Source: JAFAXA01 sp963777325 (GTDB taxonomy: Bacteria; Pseudomonadota; Alphaproteobacteria; Acetobacterales; Acetobacteraceae). Taken from it: DNA of 64,000 nucleotides. This document shows positions 27,149 to 36,584 of the stretch, piece after piece. Location: NCBI GenBank assembly GCA_963777325.1, contig CAVZQE010000016.1, positions 186,001-250,000 of the forward strand, written 5' to 3'. A program made the translations under genes and the position numbers. The notes beneath the pieces were generated by a model. That model was given only the letters and a program-made list of their open reading frames with translations, was not told the DNA's origin and did not search any database. Every line of letters starts with the position of its first letter. Positions within the stretch are counted from its first letter, which is position 1.

Positions 27149-28735
27149 ATGGCCCGCGTTCTCATCAGCGACAAGCTCTCGCCGGCGGCGGTCGAAATTT
27201 TCCGCACGCGCGGGATCGAGGTGGACGTGCGGCCCGGACTCGCGCCCGCCGAGTTGCGCGAGATCGTCGGGGAGTACGACGGCCTCGCGATCCGCTCCGC
27301 GACCAAGGTGACGAAGGAACTGCTGGACGCGGCGCCGCGCCTGAAGGTGGTCGGGCGCGCTGGCATCGGCGTCGACAACGTGGACGTGAAATCGGCGAGC
27401 GCGCGCGGCGTCGTCGTCATGAACACGCCGCATGGCAACGCGATCACGACCGCCGAGCACGCCATCGCCATGATGTTCGCGCTCGCCCGGCAGATACCGG
27501 AAGCGAGCGCGTCCACCAAGGCCGGGAAGTGGGAGAAGAACCGCTTCATGGGCGTCGAGCTCACCGGCAAGACGCTCGGCCTGATCGGCTGCGGCAATAT
27601 CGGCTCGATCGTCGCCGACCGCGCGGTCGGGCTGAGGATGAAGGTCGCCGCCTACGATCCGTTTCTGACCGAGAAGCGCGCCGTCGAACTCGGCGTCGAG
27701 AAGGTGGAATTGGACGCGCTGTTCGCCCGCGCCGACTTCATCACCCTGCATACGCCGCTGACGGAGGCCACCCGCCACATCCTGTCGCGCGAAAGCATCG
27801 CCCGGCTGAAGCCGGGCGTGCGCATCGTCAACTGCGCGCGCGGCGGCCTCGTGGACGAGGAGGCGTTGGCCGAGGCGCTGCGCTCGGGCCACGTCGCCGG
27901 AGCGGCGCTCGACGTGTTCGCGGTGGAACCCGCGCGGGACAGCCCGCTATTCGCGATCGACAGCGTCGTCTGCACCCCGCATCTCGGCGCGGCGACGGCG
28001 GAGGCGCAGGAAAACGTGGCGCTGCAGGTCGCCGAGCAGTTGAGCGATTTTCTGCTCACGGGCGCGGTCACCAACGCGATCAACATGCCGTCGGTGTCGG
28101 CGGAGGACGCGCCCCGGCTCAAGCCGTATATGGAGCTGTGCCGTCAGCTCGGCGCCTTCGCCGGCCAGCTGACGCAGGCGCGGGACGGCGTGATCGGCCG
28201 CGTCACGATCGAGTACGAGGGGATGGCGGCGGAGCTCAACCATCGTCCGCTGACCGCCGCCGCGCTCGCCGGGCTGATGTCGCCGATGATGGAGGGCGTG
28301 AACATGGTTTCCGCGCCGATCGCCGCGCGCGAACACGGCATCGACGTCGCGGAAACGGTGCTCGACCGCGACAGCGAGTATCAGACGCTGGTGCGCGTCA
28401 CCGTCCAGACCGGCGATCAGACGCGCACGGTCGCCGGCACCTTGTTCGCGGGCGCGCGGCCGCGCATCGTCGAGATCAAGGGCATCCCGGTCGAGGCCGA
28501 TTTCGCGCGGCACATGCTCTATGTCACGAACCAGGACAAGCCGGGCTTCATCGGCCATTTCGGCGCCATGCTGGCCGAGGCGGGCATCAACATCGCGACC
28601 TTCCATCTCGGCCGCGCCGAGCAGGGCGGCGATGCGATCTGCCTCGTGTCGGTGGACGAGCCGGTCTCGGAGCGGGTGCTCGCCAAGGTCCGCGCGCTGC
28701 CGCTCGTGATGCAGGCCTCGGCGCTCGCCTTCTGA
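27149..28735 (+). CDS. serA: D-3-phosphoglycerate dehydrogenase, ACT-domain type
   Basis: SerA catalyses the first committed step of serine synthesis. The 528-residue protein is the long form: substrate- and NAD-binding domains (residues 1-310; GLIGCGNIGSIVADRA nucleotide loop, catalytic region VNCARGGLVDE and CTPHLGAATAEA), an allosteric substrate-binding domain (about 320-450), and a C-terminal ACT domain (MLYVTNQDKPGFIGHFGAM) expected to mediate serine feedback. The start ATG 27149 lies 5 bases after serC. Confidence 0.96.
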   Translation: MARVLISDKLSPAAVEIFRTRGIEVDVRPGLAPAELREIVGEYDGLAIRSATKVTKELLDAAPRLKVVGRAGIGVDNVDVKSASARGVVVMNTPHGNAITTAEHAIAMMFALARQIPEASASTKAGKWEKNRFMGVELTGKTLGLIGCGNIGSIVADRAVGLRMKVAAYDPFLTEKRAVELGVEKVELDALFARADFITLHTPLTEATRHILSRESIARLKPGVRIVNCARGGLVDEEALAEALRSGHVAGAALDVFAVEPARDSPLFAIDSVVCTPHLGAATAEAQENVALQVAEQLSDFLLTGAVTNAINMPSVSAEDAPRLKPYMELCRQLGAFAGQLTQARDGVIGRVTIEYEGMAAELNHRPLTAAALAGLMSPMMEGVNMVSAPIAAREHGIDVAETVLDRDSEYQTLVRVTVQTGDQTRTVAGTLFAGARPRIVEIKGIPVEADFARHMLYVTNQDKPGFIGHFGAMLAEAGINIATFHLGRAEQGGDAICLVSVDEPVSERVLAKVRALPLVMQASALAF

Positions 28736-28737
28736 AC

Positions 28738-29874
28738 GTGGCGGGCCTGCCCACGGCGTCGCCCGAGCCGCCGTGGGAAGCGCGCGTTGTCGCATCCGCC
28801 GCTCCGGTCGCGCTCCCGAAGGGGACGCGCGAGATCGCGTCGGTGCAGGTGCTGCGGGCCGTCGCCGCGATCGCGGTCAGCGTCTTGCATGTGGCTCAGA
28901 ACGCGGGCGCGTTCGTCGGCCGGCCGGGCGAGACGCCCTATCCCTGGCTCGAGTTCCTGCCCTGGGACGCGGGCGTGGACATCTTCTTCGTCATCTCCGG
29001 CTTCGTCATGGTGTACGCGTCCGCGCGCCTGTTCGGGCGTCCGGGCGCGGTCGGGCTGTTCGCAAGACGGCGGCTCGCGCGCGTCGTGCCGCTCTACTGG
29101 ATGGCGACGACGCTCGTGCTCGCGGTCGCTCTCCTGATGCCCGGCACGCTGAGCGAAGCACCCGGCGGCATCGGCTCCATGCTCGCGAGCTACCTGTTCA
29201 TTCCCTGGCGGAGGCCGGACGGGTTCATCCAGCCGCTGTTCCGCCTCGGCTGGACGCTGAACTACGAAATGCTGTTCTATGCGGCCTTCGCTTCGTTCAT
29301 CGGGCTGAGGCGAAACCGGGCCGTCGCGTGCGTGTTCGCCGTGATGCTCGCGCTCGCTGTCGCCGGGCAGGCGCTGCGCCCGTCGAACCCGCAAGCGCTG
29401 TTCTGGACCGATCCGATCGTCCTCGAATTCGCGGCCGGAATGCTCGTCGCGCAATTGCTGCTCGCGGGCGTGCGGCTCGCCGCGCCGGTCCGTCTGCTGC
29501 TCGCAGCATGCGGGGTCGGGATGCTGTTCGTGGAGGGCAGGGCGGACGGGCCGTGGCGCTTCCTGGCCTACGGCCTGCCCGCGACGCTGTTCGTCGCCGC
29601 CTGCGTGCTCGCGCGTCCGGCATCGGGCCGCGTGTCCGCCCGGCTGCGGCTCGGCATCCTGCTCGGCGACGCCTCGTACGCGATCTACCTCGTCCACCCA
29701 TTCCCGATGCGCGCCTTCGCCGTGCTGTGGCAGAAGCTGCACTGGACGGGGATGGCGGGTATCCTCTCCTATGTCGCGTTCACGGTGCTGTTCGCCTGCG
29801 TGATCGCGGTTGTCGTGCATTTCTGGGTCGAGATGCCGGCGACGCTTTGGGCGCGGCGGCGGCTGGGCGTTTGA
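28738..29874 (+). CDS. Acyltransferase family 3 membrane protein
   Basis: The 378-residue protein starts at GTG 28738, two bases after the serA stop. It has about ten membrane helices. The family signature is near the N-terminus (VQVLRAVAAIAVSVLHVAQN, with the catalytic His), followed by GVDIFFVISGFVMVY and RRLARVVPLYWM. Members O-acylate sugars of lipopolysaccharide, exopolysaccharide or lipids at the inner membrane. Its tight spacing to serA suggests read-through transcription rather than a metabolic link. Confidence 0.88.
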   Translation: MAGLPTASPEPPWEARVVASAAPVALPKGTREIASVQVLRAVAAIAVSVLHVAQNAGAFVGRPGETPYPWLEFLPWDAGVDIFFVISGFVMVYASARLFGRPGAVGLFARRRLARVVPLYWMATTLVLAVALLMPGTLSEAPGGIGSMLASYLFIPWRRPDGFIQPLFRLGWTLNYEMLFYAAFASFIGLRRNRAVACVFAVMLALAVAGQALRPSNPQALFWTDPIVLEFAAGMLVAQLLLAGVRLAAPVRLLLAACGVGMLFVEGRADGPWRFLAYGLPATLFVAACVLARPASGRVSARLRLGILLGDASYAIYLVHPFPMRAFAVLWQKLHWTGMAGILSYVAFTVLFACVIAVVVHFWVEMPATLWARRRLGV

Positions 29875-29923
29875 AGCTTTTTCGAGGTTCATCCTCTGAG
29901 TGCCTCAAGCCACGCGGTATCCA

Positions 29924-30346
29924 TCATCGGGCCTCGGCCAGCAAAGGCACTCCGACCGCGGTCGCGGCCTGGCGCAGTACCGTATCCAGCGTTGCCAATA
30001 CCAGCGCTTCGCGCCGCGCCAGTTCGAGATAGGCCGCGTCATAGACGCTGAGGCGGTGGTGGCGAGCGAGTGCGAGCAAAGCAGCTTGCGCTGGCTCGCG
30101 ATCAACATGAATGGCGAGTTGCACCAGGTTGCGCAGAAAAGACGCGGTGCCAGCTTCATTCAACCGGCCGCGCCGTTCGTTCACCAGGGAATTCCGGATT
30201 TTGAACCACCAGGCAAAAGGCACCCACGCGTCGCCCGTCTCGATGCGATTCAGGGCCGTGGCGGCAATGGGTGTTCCTCCACGCTCCACTTCGTCGAGCA
30301 GCCGGGTCAGATGCGTCTTCGCCTCCGACGCCTGTATCTCGCGCAC
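29924..30346 (-). pseudogene. Phd/YefM antitoxin fused by deletion to a PIN toxin
   Basis: From GTG 30346 the first 25 residues (MREIQASEAKTHLTRLLDEV, then ERGGT) are the DNA-binding start of a Phd/YefM antitoxin. The same frame then runs directly into the later three-quarters of a VapC-type PIN toxin (PIAATALNRIETGDAWVP, WWFKIRNSLVNERRGRLNEA, RHHRLSVYDAAYLELA, LATLDTVLRQAATAVGVPLL). The antitoxin's toxin-binding tail and the toxin's N-terminus, with its first catalytic Asp, are missing. The simplest reading is one in-frame deletion across an antitoxin-toxin pair. Without the first acidic residue it should have no ribonuclease activity. Confidence 0.75.
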
Positions 30347-30510
30347 GTCTCCGATCTCAGACCAGTCGGTTCGACCGGTTTATGCACCGGTGCGTTCTGA
30401 CGCAACCACGCGGGAATGCCTTCCGGATCGCCCAAAACGACGATCCCCTGAGCTGCTTTCGGCCTTTCCGCGACGATGCTATACGCCGCGCGCCGTCGAC
30501 GAGACCCCCG

Positions 30511-31674
30511 ATGACCGAAGACAAGCCGAACCACATCGCCCTGCTGCCCGCCGGATTGCGCGACTTGCTGCCGCCCGAGGCGGAGCGGGAGGCGGCGCTC
30601 GTCTCGGGGCTGATGGCGGTGTTCGCATCGCACGGCTACGAGCGGGTGCGGCCGCCGCTGGTCGAGTTCGAGGACAGCCTGCTCGCCGGATCGGGCGCGG
30701 CGGTCGCCGAGCAGACCTTCCGCCTGATGGACCCGGACAGCCAGCGCATGATCGGCGTCCGCGCCGACACGACGCCGCAGGTCGCGCGCATCGCCCAGAC
30801 CCGCCTCGCCGCCGCGCCGCGCCCGGTGCGCCTGTCCTATGCCGGGCCGTGCCTGCGTGTGCGGGGAACGCAGATCGCGCCGGACCGGCAGGTCGAGCAG
30901 GCGGGGATGGAGCTGATCGGCTGCGACAGCCCAGGTGCGGACGCGGAGATCATCCTGGTCGGCGTCGAGGCGCTCGCGGCGTCGGGCGTCGACCGGCTCA
31001 GCATCGACCTCACGTTGCCGACGCTCGCGCCGACGCTGATGGACGAAGCGGGCCTGTCCGGAAGCCAGCGCGCCCAACTCGCGCGCGCGCTCGACCGCAA
31101 GGACGACGCCGCCGTGCAGCGGTCCGGCGGTCCTCTGGCCGCCACTTTCGGCGACCTGCTGCGCGCGGCGGGTCCGAGCGAGCGGGCGCTCGCGGCCCTC
31201 GCGGCGGCGGCTCTGCCCGAAGCAGCACGCGGGCTTGCAGCCCGGCTCGCCGAGACGGTGCGGGTTTTGCGCGCACAGGCGCCGGGGCTGAGATTGACCG
31301 TCGATCCCGTCGAGTTCCGGGGATTTCGCTACGAGACCGGCGTCTCGGTCACGATCTACGCGCCGAGCCGGCAGGAGGAGCTGGGACGAGGCGGCCGCTA
31401 CATGAGCGGCGAGGCCGAGCCCGCTTTCGGGCTCACCTTGTACCCCGACGCGATCCTGCGCGCCGTACCCGATCGCGCGCCCCGGCAGCGCGTACTGGTC
31501 CCGCCCGGCTCAGGGCACGACGCGGCGGCCGAGCTGCGGCGAGACGGGTTCGTGACCGTCGCCGCGCTCACGCCGTATATGGACGCGGCGGAGGAGGCGC
31601 GGCGGCTGCGCTGCTCGCATATCCTGCGGGACGGCGCGGCCGTTCCGGTCGAGACCGCCGGGACGGGAGGCTGA
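30511..31674 (+). CDS. hisZ: ATP phosphoribosyltransferase regulatory subunit
   Basis: HisZ is the HisRS-like subunit that partners the short HisG and confers histidine feedback control. The 387-residue protein starts at ATG 30511 (MTEDKPNHIALLPAGLRDLL). Class II synthetase-like motifs are visible: FRLMDPDSQRMIGVRADTTP, RVRGTQIAPDRQVEQAGMEL and GGRYMSGEAEPAFGLTLYPD. The C-terminal anticodon-binding domain of true HisRS is largely absent, as expected for HisZ. The pairing with purA immediately downstream (4 bases) is common in Rhodospirillales. Confidence 0.93.
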   Translation: MTEDKPNHIALLPAGLRDLLPPEAEREAALVSGLMAVFASHGYERVRPPLVEFEDSLLAGSGAAVAEQTFRLMDPDSQRMIGVRADTTPQVARIAQTRLAAAPRPVRLSYAGPCLRVRGTQIAPDRQVEQAGMELIGCDSPGADAEIILVGVEALAASGVDRLSIDLTLPTLAPTLMDEAGLSGSQRAQLARALDRKDDAAVQRSGGPLAATFGDLLRAAGPSERALAALAAAALPEAARGLAARLAETVRVLRAQAPGLRLTVDPVEFRGFRYETGVSVTIYAPSRQEELGRGGRYMSGEAEPAFGLTLYPDAILRAVPDRAPRQRVLVPPGSGHDAAAELRRDGFVTVAALTPYMDAAEEARRLRCSHILRDGAAVPVETAGTGG

Positions 31675-31678
31675 CGCC

Positions 31679-32968
31679 ATGGCGAATGTGTGCGTGATCG
31701 GCGCGCAATGGGGCGACGAGGGCAAGGGCAAGATCGTCGACTGGCTCGCCAGCCGGGCCGAGATCGTGGTGCGCTTCCAGGGCGGCCACAATGCCGGGCA
31801 TACGCTCGTCGTGGGCGATCAGACCTACAAGCTGTCGCTCCTGCCGAGCGGCCTGGTGCGGGGCAAGCTCGGGATCATCGGCAACGGCGTCGTGGTCGAT
31901 CCGCGCGCCCTGCTGGCCGAGATCGACCGCGTGACGGCCCAAGGGTTGACCGTGACGCCCGAGACGCTGCGCATCGCCGAGAACGCGGTGCTGATCCTGC
32001 CTCTCCATCCGGCGCTCGACCGCGCCCGCGAAGCCGCGCGCGGCGAGCAGAGGATCGGCACGACGGGGCGAGGAATCGGCCCGGCCTACGAGGACAAGGT
32101 GGCGCGGCGGGCGATCCGGTTGTGCGACCTGGCGGAGCCGGACGTGCTGTCGGCCAAGCTCGACGAATTGCTGCTGCACCACAATACGCTGCTGCGAGGC
32201 TTGGGCGCCGAACCCTTCGCCAAGGACGCGCTGCTCGCCGAGTTGCAGGAACTCGCGCCCCGGCTGCTGCCGTTCATGGAGCCGGTCTGGGAGCGGCTCG
32301 ACGCCATGCGCCGCGCCGGCGCCCGCATTCTGTTCGAGGGCGCGCAGGCGGTGATGCTCGACGTCGATCACGGCACCTATCCGTTCGTCACCAGCAGCAA
32401 CACGGTGGCCGCGACCGCCGCCTCCGGCGCGGGGATCGGGCCGGGCGCGGTCGGCTTCGTGCTCGGCATCGCCAAGGCCTACTCGACGCGCGTCGGCTCC
32501 GGCCCGTTTCCGACCGAGCTGCACGACGCGACCGGGCGATTGCTGGGCGAGCGCGGTCACGAATTCGGCACCGTCACCGGACGCCCCCGCCGCTGCGGCT
32601 GGTTCGACGCGGCGCTCGTGCGTCAGGCGGTCAAGGTCGGGGGCATTCAGGGGTTGGCGCTGACCAAGCTCGACGTGCTGGACGGCCTGCCCGAGCTGAA
32701 GCTCTGCACCGGCTATCGCGTCGGCGGCGCGCTAGTCCGGCATTTGCCGGCGGGCAAAGCGGCCCAGGCCGCCGCCGTTCCGCTATACGAAACGATCGAG
32801 GGCTGGATAGGCTCGACGCGCGGCGCGCGGTCCTGGGCGGACCTGCCGGCGCAGGCGATCAAGTATGTCCGCCGAATCGAGGAACTGGTGGAGGCGCCGG
32901 TGACGCTGCTCTCCACCAGCCCCGAGCGGGACGACACGATCCCCGTCCGCGACCCGTTCGAGGGTTGA
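31679..32968 (+). CDS. purA: Adenylosuccinate synthetase
   Basis: PurA joins IMP and aspartate with GTP in AMP synthesis. The 429-residue protein begins MANVCVIGAQWGDEGKGKIV, with the GTP-binding GDEGKGK at residues 12-18. Other diagnostic segments are the active-site His in GHNAGHTLVV, IGTTGRGIGPAYEDK, FEGAQAVMLDVDHGTYPFVT and GPFPTEL. It starts 4 bases after hisZ and ends one base before the convergent DUF427 gene. Confidence 0.97.
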   Translation: MANVCVIGAQWGDEGKGKIVDWLASRAEIVVRFQGGHNAGHTLVVGDQTYKLSLLPSGLVRGKLGIIGNGVVVDPRALLAEIDRVTAQGLTVTPETLRIAENAVLILPLHPALDRAREAARGEQRIGTTGRGIGPAYEDKVARRAIRLCDLAEPDVLSAKLDELLLHHNTLLRGLGAEPFAKDALLAELQELAPRLLPFMEPVWERLDAMRRAGARILFEGAQAVMLDVDHGTYPFVTSSNTVAATAASGAGIGPGAVGFVLGIAKAYSTRVGSGPFPTELHDATGRLLGERGHEFGTVTGRPRRCGWFDAALVRQAVKVGGIQGLALTKLDVLDGLPELKLCTGYRVGGALVRHLPAGKAAQAAAVPLYETIEGWIGSTRGARSWADLPAQAIKYVRRIEELVEAPVTLLSTSPERDDTIPVRDPFEG

Positions 32969-32969
32969 C

Positions 32970-33371
32970 CTACTGGCGAGCCGTCTCTTCGATTGCGTCC
33001 ACGCGGTCGGGGTAAAACGCGAGATAGTTCTTGATCGCCGCCACGGCCGGGTGCGGGTTCTCGTATGTCCAAACCGCATTGACGGAGCGGTCGCCGCCGA
33101 GCGGGATGGTAAAATAGGCGCAGTCGCCCTTATAGGGGCAGTAGGTCGCGTGGCCCGTTCGTGCGAGCAGCGCCATGTCGGCGTCGTCGCGGGGAATGTA
33201 CTGCACGGGCGGATAGCTCGCCTCCCGAACCGTCAGGGCGTTCCGCGTGTCGGCCACAACCCGGCCGGCCACCCTCACGATCACGCGCTTCGGATTGCGC
33301 GCGACGATGATCGGATGATCGGGTCCGGGCGTCCTGACCGGCTTCGCCGCTGTCGCGCGGGTGTTTTGCAT
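32970..33371 (-). CDS. DUF427 domain protein
   Basis: The protein has 133 residues starting at ATG 33371 (MQNTRATAAKPVRTPG), chosen because GGAGGTAAGG lies just upstream; an earlier ATG at 33413 lacks a ribosome site. It is a DUF427 beta-barrel, with the family features YIPRDDADMALLAR, ATYCPYKGDCAYFTI and AVWTYENPHPA. Members are small cytoplasmic proteins without an assigned activity. It is convergent with purA. Confidence 0.88.
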   Translation of the reverse strand: MQNTRATAAKPVRTPGPDHPIIVARNPKRVIVRVAGRVVADTRNALTVREASYPPVQYIPRDDADMALLARTGHATYCPYKGDCAYFTIPLGGDRSVNAVWTYENPHPAVAAIKNYLAFYPDRVDAIEETARQ

Positions 33372-33420
33372 GACCTTACCTCCGAACCCAGACTGTCTGT
33401 TTCGAAACAACAACGCGGAC

Positions 33421-34455
33421 TCATGAGAGCCTGACGGTCGCGCCGCTCGCGGCTGCTTCGTTCACGGCGAGCGTCGCCGCCAGCGTGCGCGCGCCGTCGC
33501 GGCCGGAGGCGACCGGCTCCTCCTCGCCGCGGATCACCGCCGCGAAGTGTGGCATCTGTTCCGCATAGGGGCTGCCCGTTGCGACCGTCACCGGGGCGCT
33601 GGCGAGCTTCTCGTGCCACCCGCGCGCGTCCGGATAGCGCCAGAGCATGAGCGACGGCAGTGTCAGCGAGCCTTCCGTGCCGCAGATGACATGAGAGTCG
33701 GACGCCGTGCGAGAGAAGGCCGGATTCTCCCCGGATGTGAGATCCCAGGACCACGGGCTGACCGCCGTGTCCGACAGCGCGATCGTCGCAATCGCGCCGG
33801 TCGCGAAGCGCAGGATCAGGGCCGCCGTATCCTCGACCGGGAAGCCCCGCACGGCGTTCGACGTCACGGCTTGCAGGCTTGCTATCTCGCCGCACAAGAA
33901 GCGCAGCAGGTCGATCTCATGGATCAGATTGATCAGCACCGGACCGCCGCCCGGCGATCTCCGCCACGCGGCGTCGAAATACGCGTCCGGCTTGAGGAAC
34001 AGCGCGAGCGCGTTCGCCGCGACCACGCGCCCGAGCGCGCCATCCCGCACCAGTTGCCGCGCCCGCCGGATGATCGGGTGATGGCGGCGATGATGGCCGA
34101 CGAGCACCGGGACGCCTGCCTTCTCCGCCGCCTCGCACAGCCGGCGAGCGGCCTCCACCGTGTCCGCGACCGGCTTCTCGACCAGCACGGGAATTCCTTT
34201 GGCCACGCAATCGAGCGAGACGGGCACATGCAGCGCGTTGGGGGTCGCGACGATTGCGCCGCCCGGCTTCTCGGCCGCCAGCAAGGCGCGGTGGTCCGGG
34301 TAGAGCGGCACGCCGAACTCATCCGCGATCGCACGCGCGGCCGGGTTGGGATCGGCGATGCCGCAGATCGCGACGCCGTCCGTCTCGGCCGCCGCTTGCA
34401 GATGGGCGCGTCCGATGAAGCCTGATCCGATCAGCGCGACTCGGATATCGGGCAC
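33421..34455 (-). CDS. Gfo/Idh/MocA family oxidoreductase
   Basis: This is an NAD(P)-dependent sugar or cyclitol dehydrogenase of 344 residues. The Rossmann start VALIGSGFIGRAHLQAA is followed by the family motif EKPVADTVEAARRL, with the catalytic-type Lys, and by the substrate-side GGGPVLINLIHEIDLLRFL. It lies 33 bases downstream of a sugar phosphate isomerase/epimerase gene on the same strand, a pairing typical of inositol-like or uncommon sugar catabolism. The substrate cannot be assigned. Confidence 0.92.
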   Translation of the reverse strand: MPDIRVALIGSGFIGRAHLQAAAETDGVAICGIADPNPAARAIADEFGVPLYPDHRALLAAEKPGGAIVATPNALHVPVSLDCVAKGIPVLVEKPVADTVEAARRLCEAAEKAGVPVLVGHHRRHHPIIRRARQLVRDGALGRVVAANALALFLKPDAYFDAAWRRSPGGGPVLINLIHEIDLLRFLCGEIASLQAVTSNAVRGFPVEDTAALILRFATGAIATIALSDTAVSPWSWDLTSGENPAFSRTASDSHVICGTEGSLTLPSLMLWRYPDARGWHEKLASAPVTVATGSPYAEQMPHFAAVIRGEEEPVASGRDGARTLAATLAVNEAAASGATVRLS

Positions 34456-34488
34456 GGCGGACCTCCTTTTTATCGCGCAGATGCGGGT

Positions 34489-35346
34489 CTATACGGGCCG
34501 CCGGTCGAGCAGACGGCGCAGATAGGCGAGGCTCTGCGAGATCGCCGCCTCGTCGTCCGGGTAGTCCGGGTGCAGATAGTCGATTTCCAGCGCGAGCAGG
34601 CCCTCATAGCCGGCGTCGCCGAGGATGCCGAGGATGCGGGGCAGGTCGATCAGGCCTTCGCCGAGGGGCACGCTCGGCCAGAAGGAGAAATCGCGCGGGC
34701 TGCCGCGAAACGCCGCCACGTCCTTCACATGCGCGGCACGCACGTAGGGCGCGAGCGTCTCCGCGACCACGACCGGGTCTTCGAACAAGCGCAGATTGTT
34801 CGCCGTATCGAGGCAGACGCCAAGCGCCGGATGGCCGACCGTGGCGACCAGGTCGAGCATCTCGTCCGCCGAGAGGTCGATGTGGTTCTCGACGGCGAGC
34901 ACGACCCGGCGCTCCGCCGCATGCTCGGCCGCCCGGGCGAGCAGCGGCAACAGCAGCTCGCGGTGCTCCGGCCAGGGCCGGGTGTGCGTGCGGCGGCCGC
35001 CCGCGCAGATGCGCATGACGCGCGCGCCGAGCGCCTGCGCGACATCGACATGATGCCGTAAATCCCGCAACGCGTCCGGTTCCGCGCCGGAGCCGAGGCC
35101 CCTAGGATGCCCCCAGGCCCACACAAGGTCGAGCCCGGCCGCCTCCAGCTTGCGCCGCAATTCCGCGACGGAGGCCGCGCCGTCCTCCAGCATGAAAGAC
35201 TCGATCGATACCCCTCCGACCCCGTGCGCGACCGCGCGGTCGATGAAATCCCCGAGCGACATCCGGCGCTTCGGATCCTGCTCGAGACCCGGATAGATTT
35301 CGCCGAAATGCCGATGATAGCAGTAGGAATCGATCGCGATCTTCAC
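34489..35346 (-). CDS. Sugar phosphate isomerase/epimerase (xylose isomerase-like TIM barrel)
   Basis: The 285-residue AP-endonuclease-2-type TIM barrel begins MKIAIDSYCYHRHFGEIYPG. Metal-ligand acidic and His residues are seen in VVLAVENHIDLSADEML, LGVCLDTANNL, VRAAHVKDVAAF and LLALEIDYLHPDYPD. Members isomerise or dehydrate sugars and inosose-type compounds. It is the upstream gene of a two-gene operon with the Gfo/Idh/MocA oxidoreductase. Confidence 0.88.
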   Translation of the reverse strand: MKIAIDSYCYHRHFGEIYPGLEQDPKRRMSLGDFIDRAVAHGVGGVSIESFMLEDGAASVAELRRKLEAAGLDLVWAWGHPRGLGSGAEPDALRDLRHHVDVAQALGARVMRICAGGRRTHTRPWPEHRELLLPLLARAAEHAAERRVVLAVENHIDLSADEMLDLVATVGHPALGVCLDTANNLRLFEDPVVVAETLAPYVRAAHVKDVAAFRGSPRDFSFWPSVPLGEGLIDLPRILGILGDAGYEGLLALEIDYLHPDYPDDEAAISQSLAYLRRLLDRRPV

Positions 35347-35397
35347 GGCGTCCTCCCCGGAACGGCGCCAACTCTAGAACCAGCGGGAGGCCCGTGC

Positions 35398-35841
35398 ATG
35401 CCGGAGAGCGGTTTTTTGGTGGGCGAGCGGTTCACGGACGAGTTTACCTTCACGGCGGACGCGATTCGCGCCTTTGCCGCGAGCACCGGCGATACGAACC
35501 CGCTGCATCACGACGAGGCGTACGCGCGCACGACGCGGTTCGGTGGCCTGATCGCGGCGGCCGGTCACTATACGTCGCTGATGATGGGGACCGTGGCGCG
35601 CGCTATCACTGAGCGCGGGCCAGGGGTGGGCTTGGGCTTTACCTTCCGCTTCCATCGCGCCGTCCAGGCGGGCGAAACCCTCAGCCTGGTCTGGACGGTG
35701 ACGGACATCCAGCCGAAAGCCTCGCTCGGGGGCTACGTCGTCGACATGGAAGGCAGGTTAAGCCGCGCCGATGGCAGCGTTTCCGTGTCGGCGACCTCGA
35801 AGAACCTGGCGCTGTCGGCGGACAGCCTTACGCCGCGCTGA
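35398..35841 (+). CDS. MaoC-like hydratase/dehydratase
   Basis: The 147-residue hotdog protein starts at ATG 35398 after GGGAGG. It carries the MaoC/R-hydratase active-site motif DTNPLHHDEAYARTTRFGG (Asp-X4-His) and the downstream GLGFTFRFHRAVQAGETL. Such enzymes hydrate enoyl-CoA or act on related acyl thioesters. Its last 14 bases overlap the convergent DUF72 gene. Confidence 0.88.
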   Translation: MPESGFLVGERFTDEFTFTADAIRAFAASTGDTNPLHHDEAYARTTRFGGLIAAAGHYTSLMMGTVARAITERGPGVGLGFTFRFHRAVQAGETLSLVWTVTDIQPKASLGGYVVDMEGRLSRADGSVSVSATSKNLALSADSLTPR

Positions 35842-36571
35842 CTCGTTCGATCAGCGCCATCGCGGCGGCGGGCGCGCGGTGCTTCGCGCCCGAGATCACA
35901 TAGGCGAAGACGGGCCGCCGGTCCGGCTGCGCGAGCGCGCGGAGCCTCGCGGCCCACGCGTCGAGCGCCGCCTGCCTGTATCCGGCCGGCTCCTCGTGCA
36001 CCGTGCCCTGCAGCCGTAGATAGACATGCCCGGCCGTGACGCCGTGCCAGGGCGCGCTTCCCGGTTTGTCGAGGATCACCCGCGCAACGCCGCGCTCGCG
36101 CAGCAGCGCAATCGCCTCATCGCCGCCGAAGCTCGCGTGCTCCGCCTCCAGCGCGTGGCGCAGCTCGAGGCCGTCGAGCGCGGGTGGCAGCAGATCTAGA
36201 AAGCGAGCGAGCTGCTCGCGGTCGAACCGCCGCCCCGCCGGAAGCTGCCAAAGGATCGGCCCGAGCTTGTCGCCGAGTTCGGCGAGGCCCGAGCCGAGGA
36301 AGCGCTCGATCGCGGGCTTCGCCTCGGCCGCGTCCTTGCGCTGCGCGGCGCTGCGGGCGGCCTTGACCGCGAACACGAACCCGTCCGGCGTACCCGCGCG
36401 CCAAGAGCGGAAGGTCGCGGGCGTCTGCGTGCGGTAGAACGTGGCGTTGATCTCGATGGAGGTCAGCCGCGCCGACGCATAGGCCAGCTCATCGGCGCGG
36501 CGCAGGCCCTCGGGGTAGAACAGCCCGCGCCACGGCGCGTAGTCCCAGCCGCCGATGCCGACGCGGATCAT
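35828..36571 (-). CDS. DUF72 domain protein
   Basis: The protein has 247 residues from ATG 36571 (MIRVGIGGWDYAPWRGLFYP). This TIM-barrel-like DUF72 family shows conserved SIEINATFYRTQTPATFRSW, FVFAVKAAR, LGPILWQLP and YLRLQGTV segments. The biochemical role is unknown; members have been linked loosely to metal or nucleic acid processing, but nothing here confirms it. It lies 13 bases downstream of metH on the same strand and may be co-transcribed. Confidence 0.85.
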   Translation of the reverse strand: MIRVGIGGWDYAPWRGLFYPEGLRRADELAYASARLTSIEINATFYRTQTPATFRSWRAGTPDGFVFAVKAARSAAQRKDAAEAKPAIERFLGSGLAELGDKLGPILWQLPAGRRFDREQLARFLDLLPPALDGLELRHALEAEHASFGGDEAIALLRERGVARVILDKPGSAPWHGVTAGHVYLRLQGTVHEEPAGYRQAALDAWAARLRALAQPDRRPVFAYVISGAKHRAPAAAMALIERVSAA

Positions 36572-36584
36572 GCGCCGCTTTGCC

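Noticed and set aside
30347..30510. Minus-strand coding-like stretch (GIVVLGDPEGIPAWLRQNAP near 30400) between the Phd-PIN remnant and hisZ
   Set aside because: It has no start codon or ribosome site in frame on that strand and matches no family I know; it may be a gene remnant but is too short to annotate.
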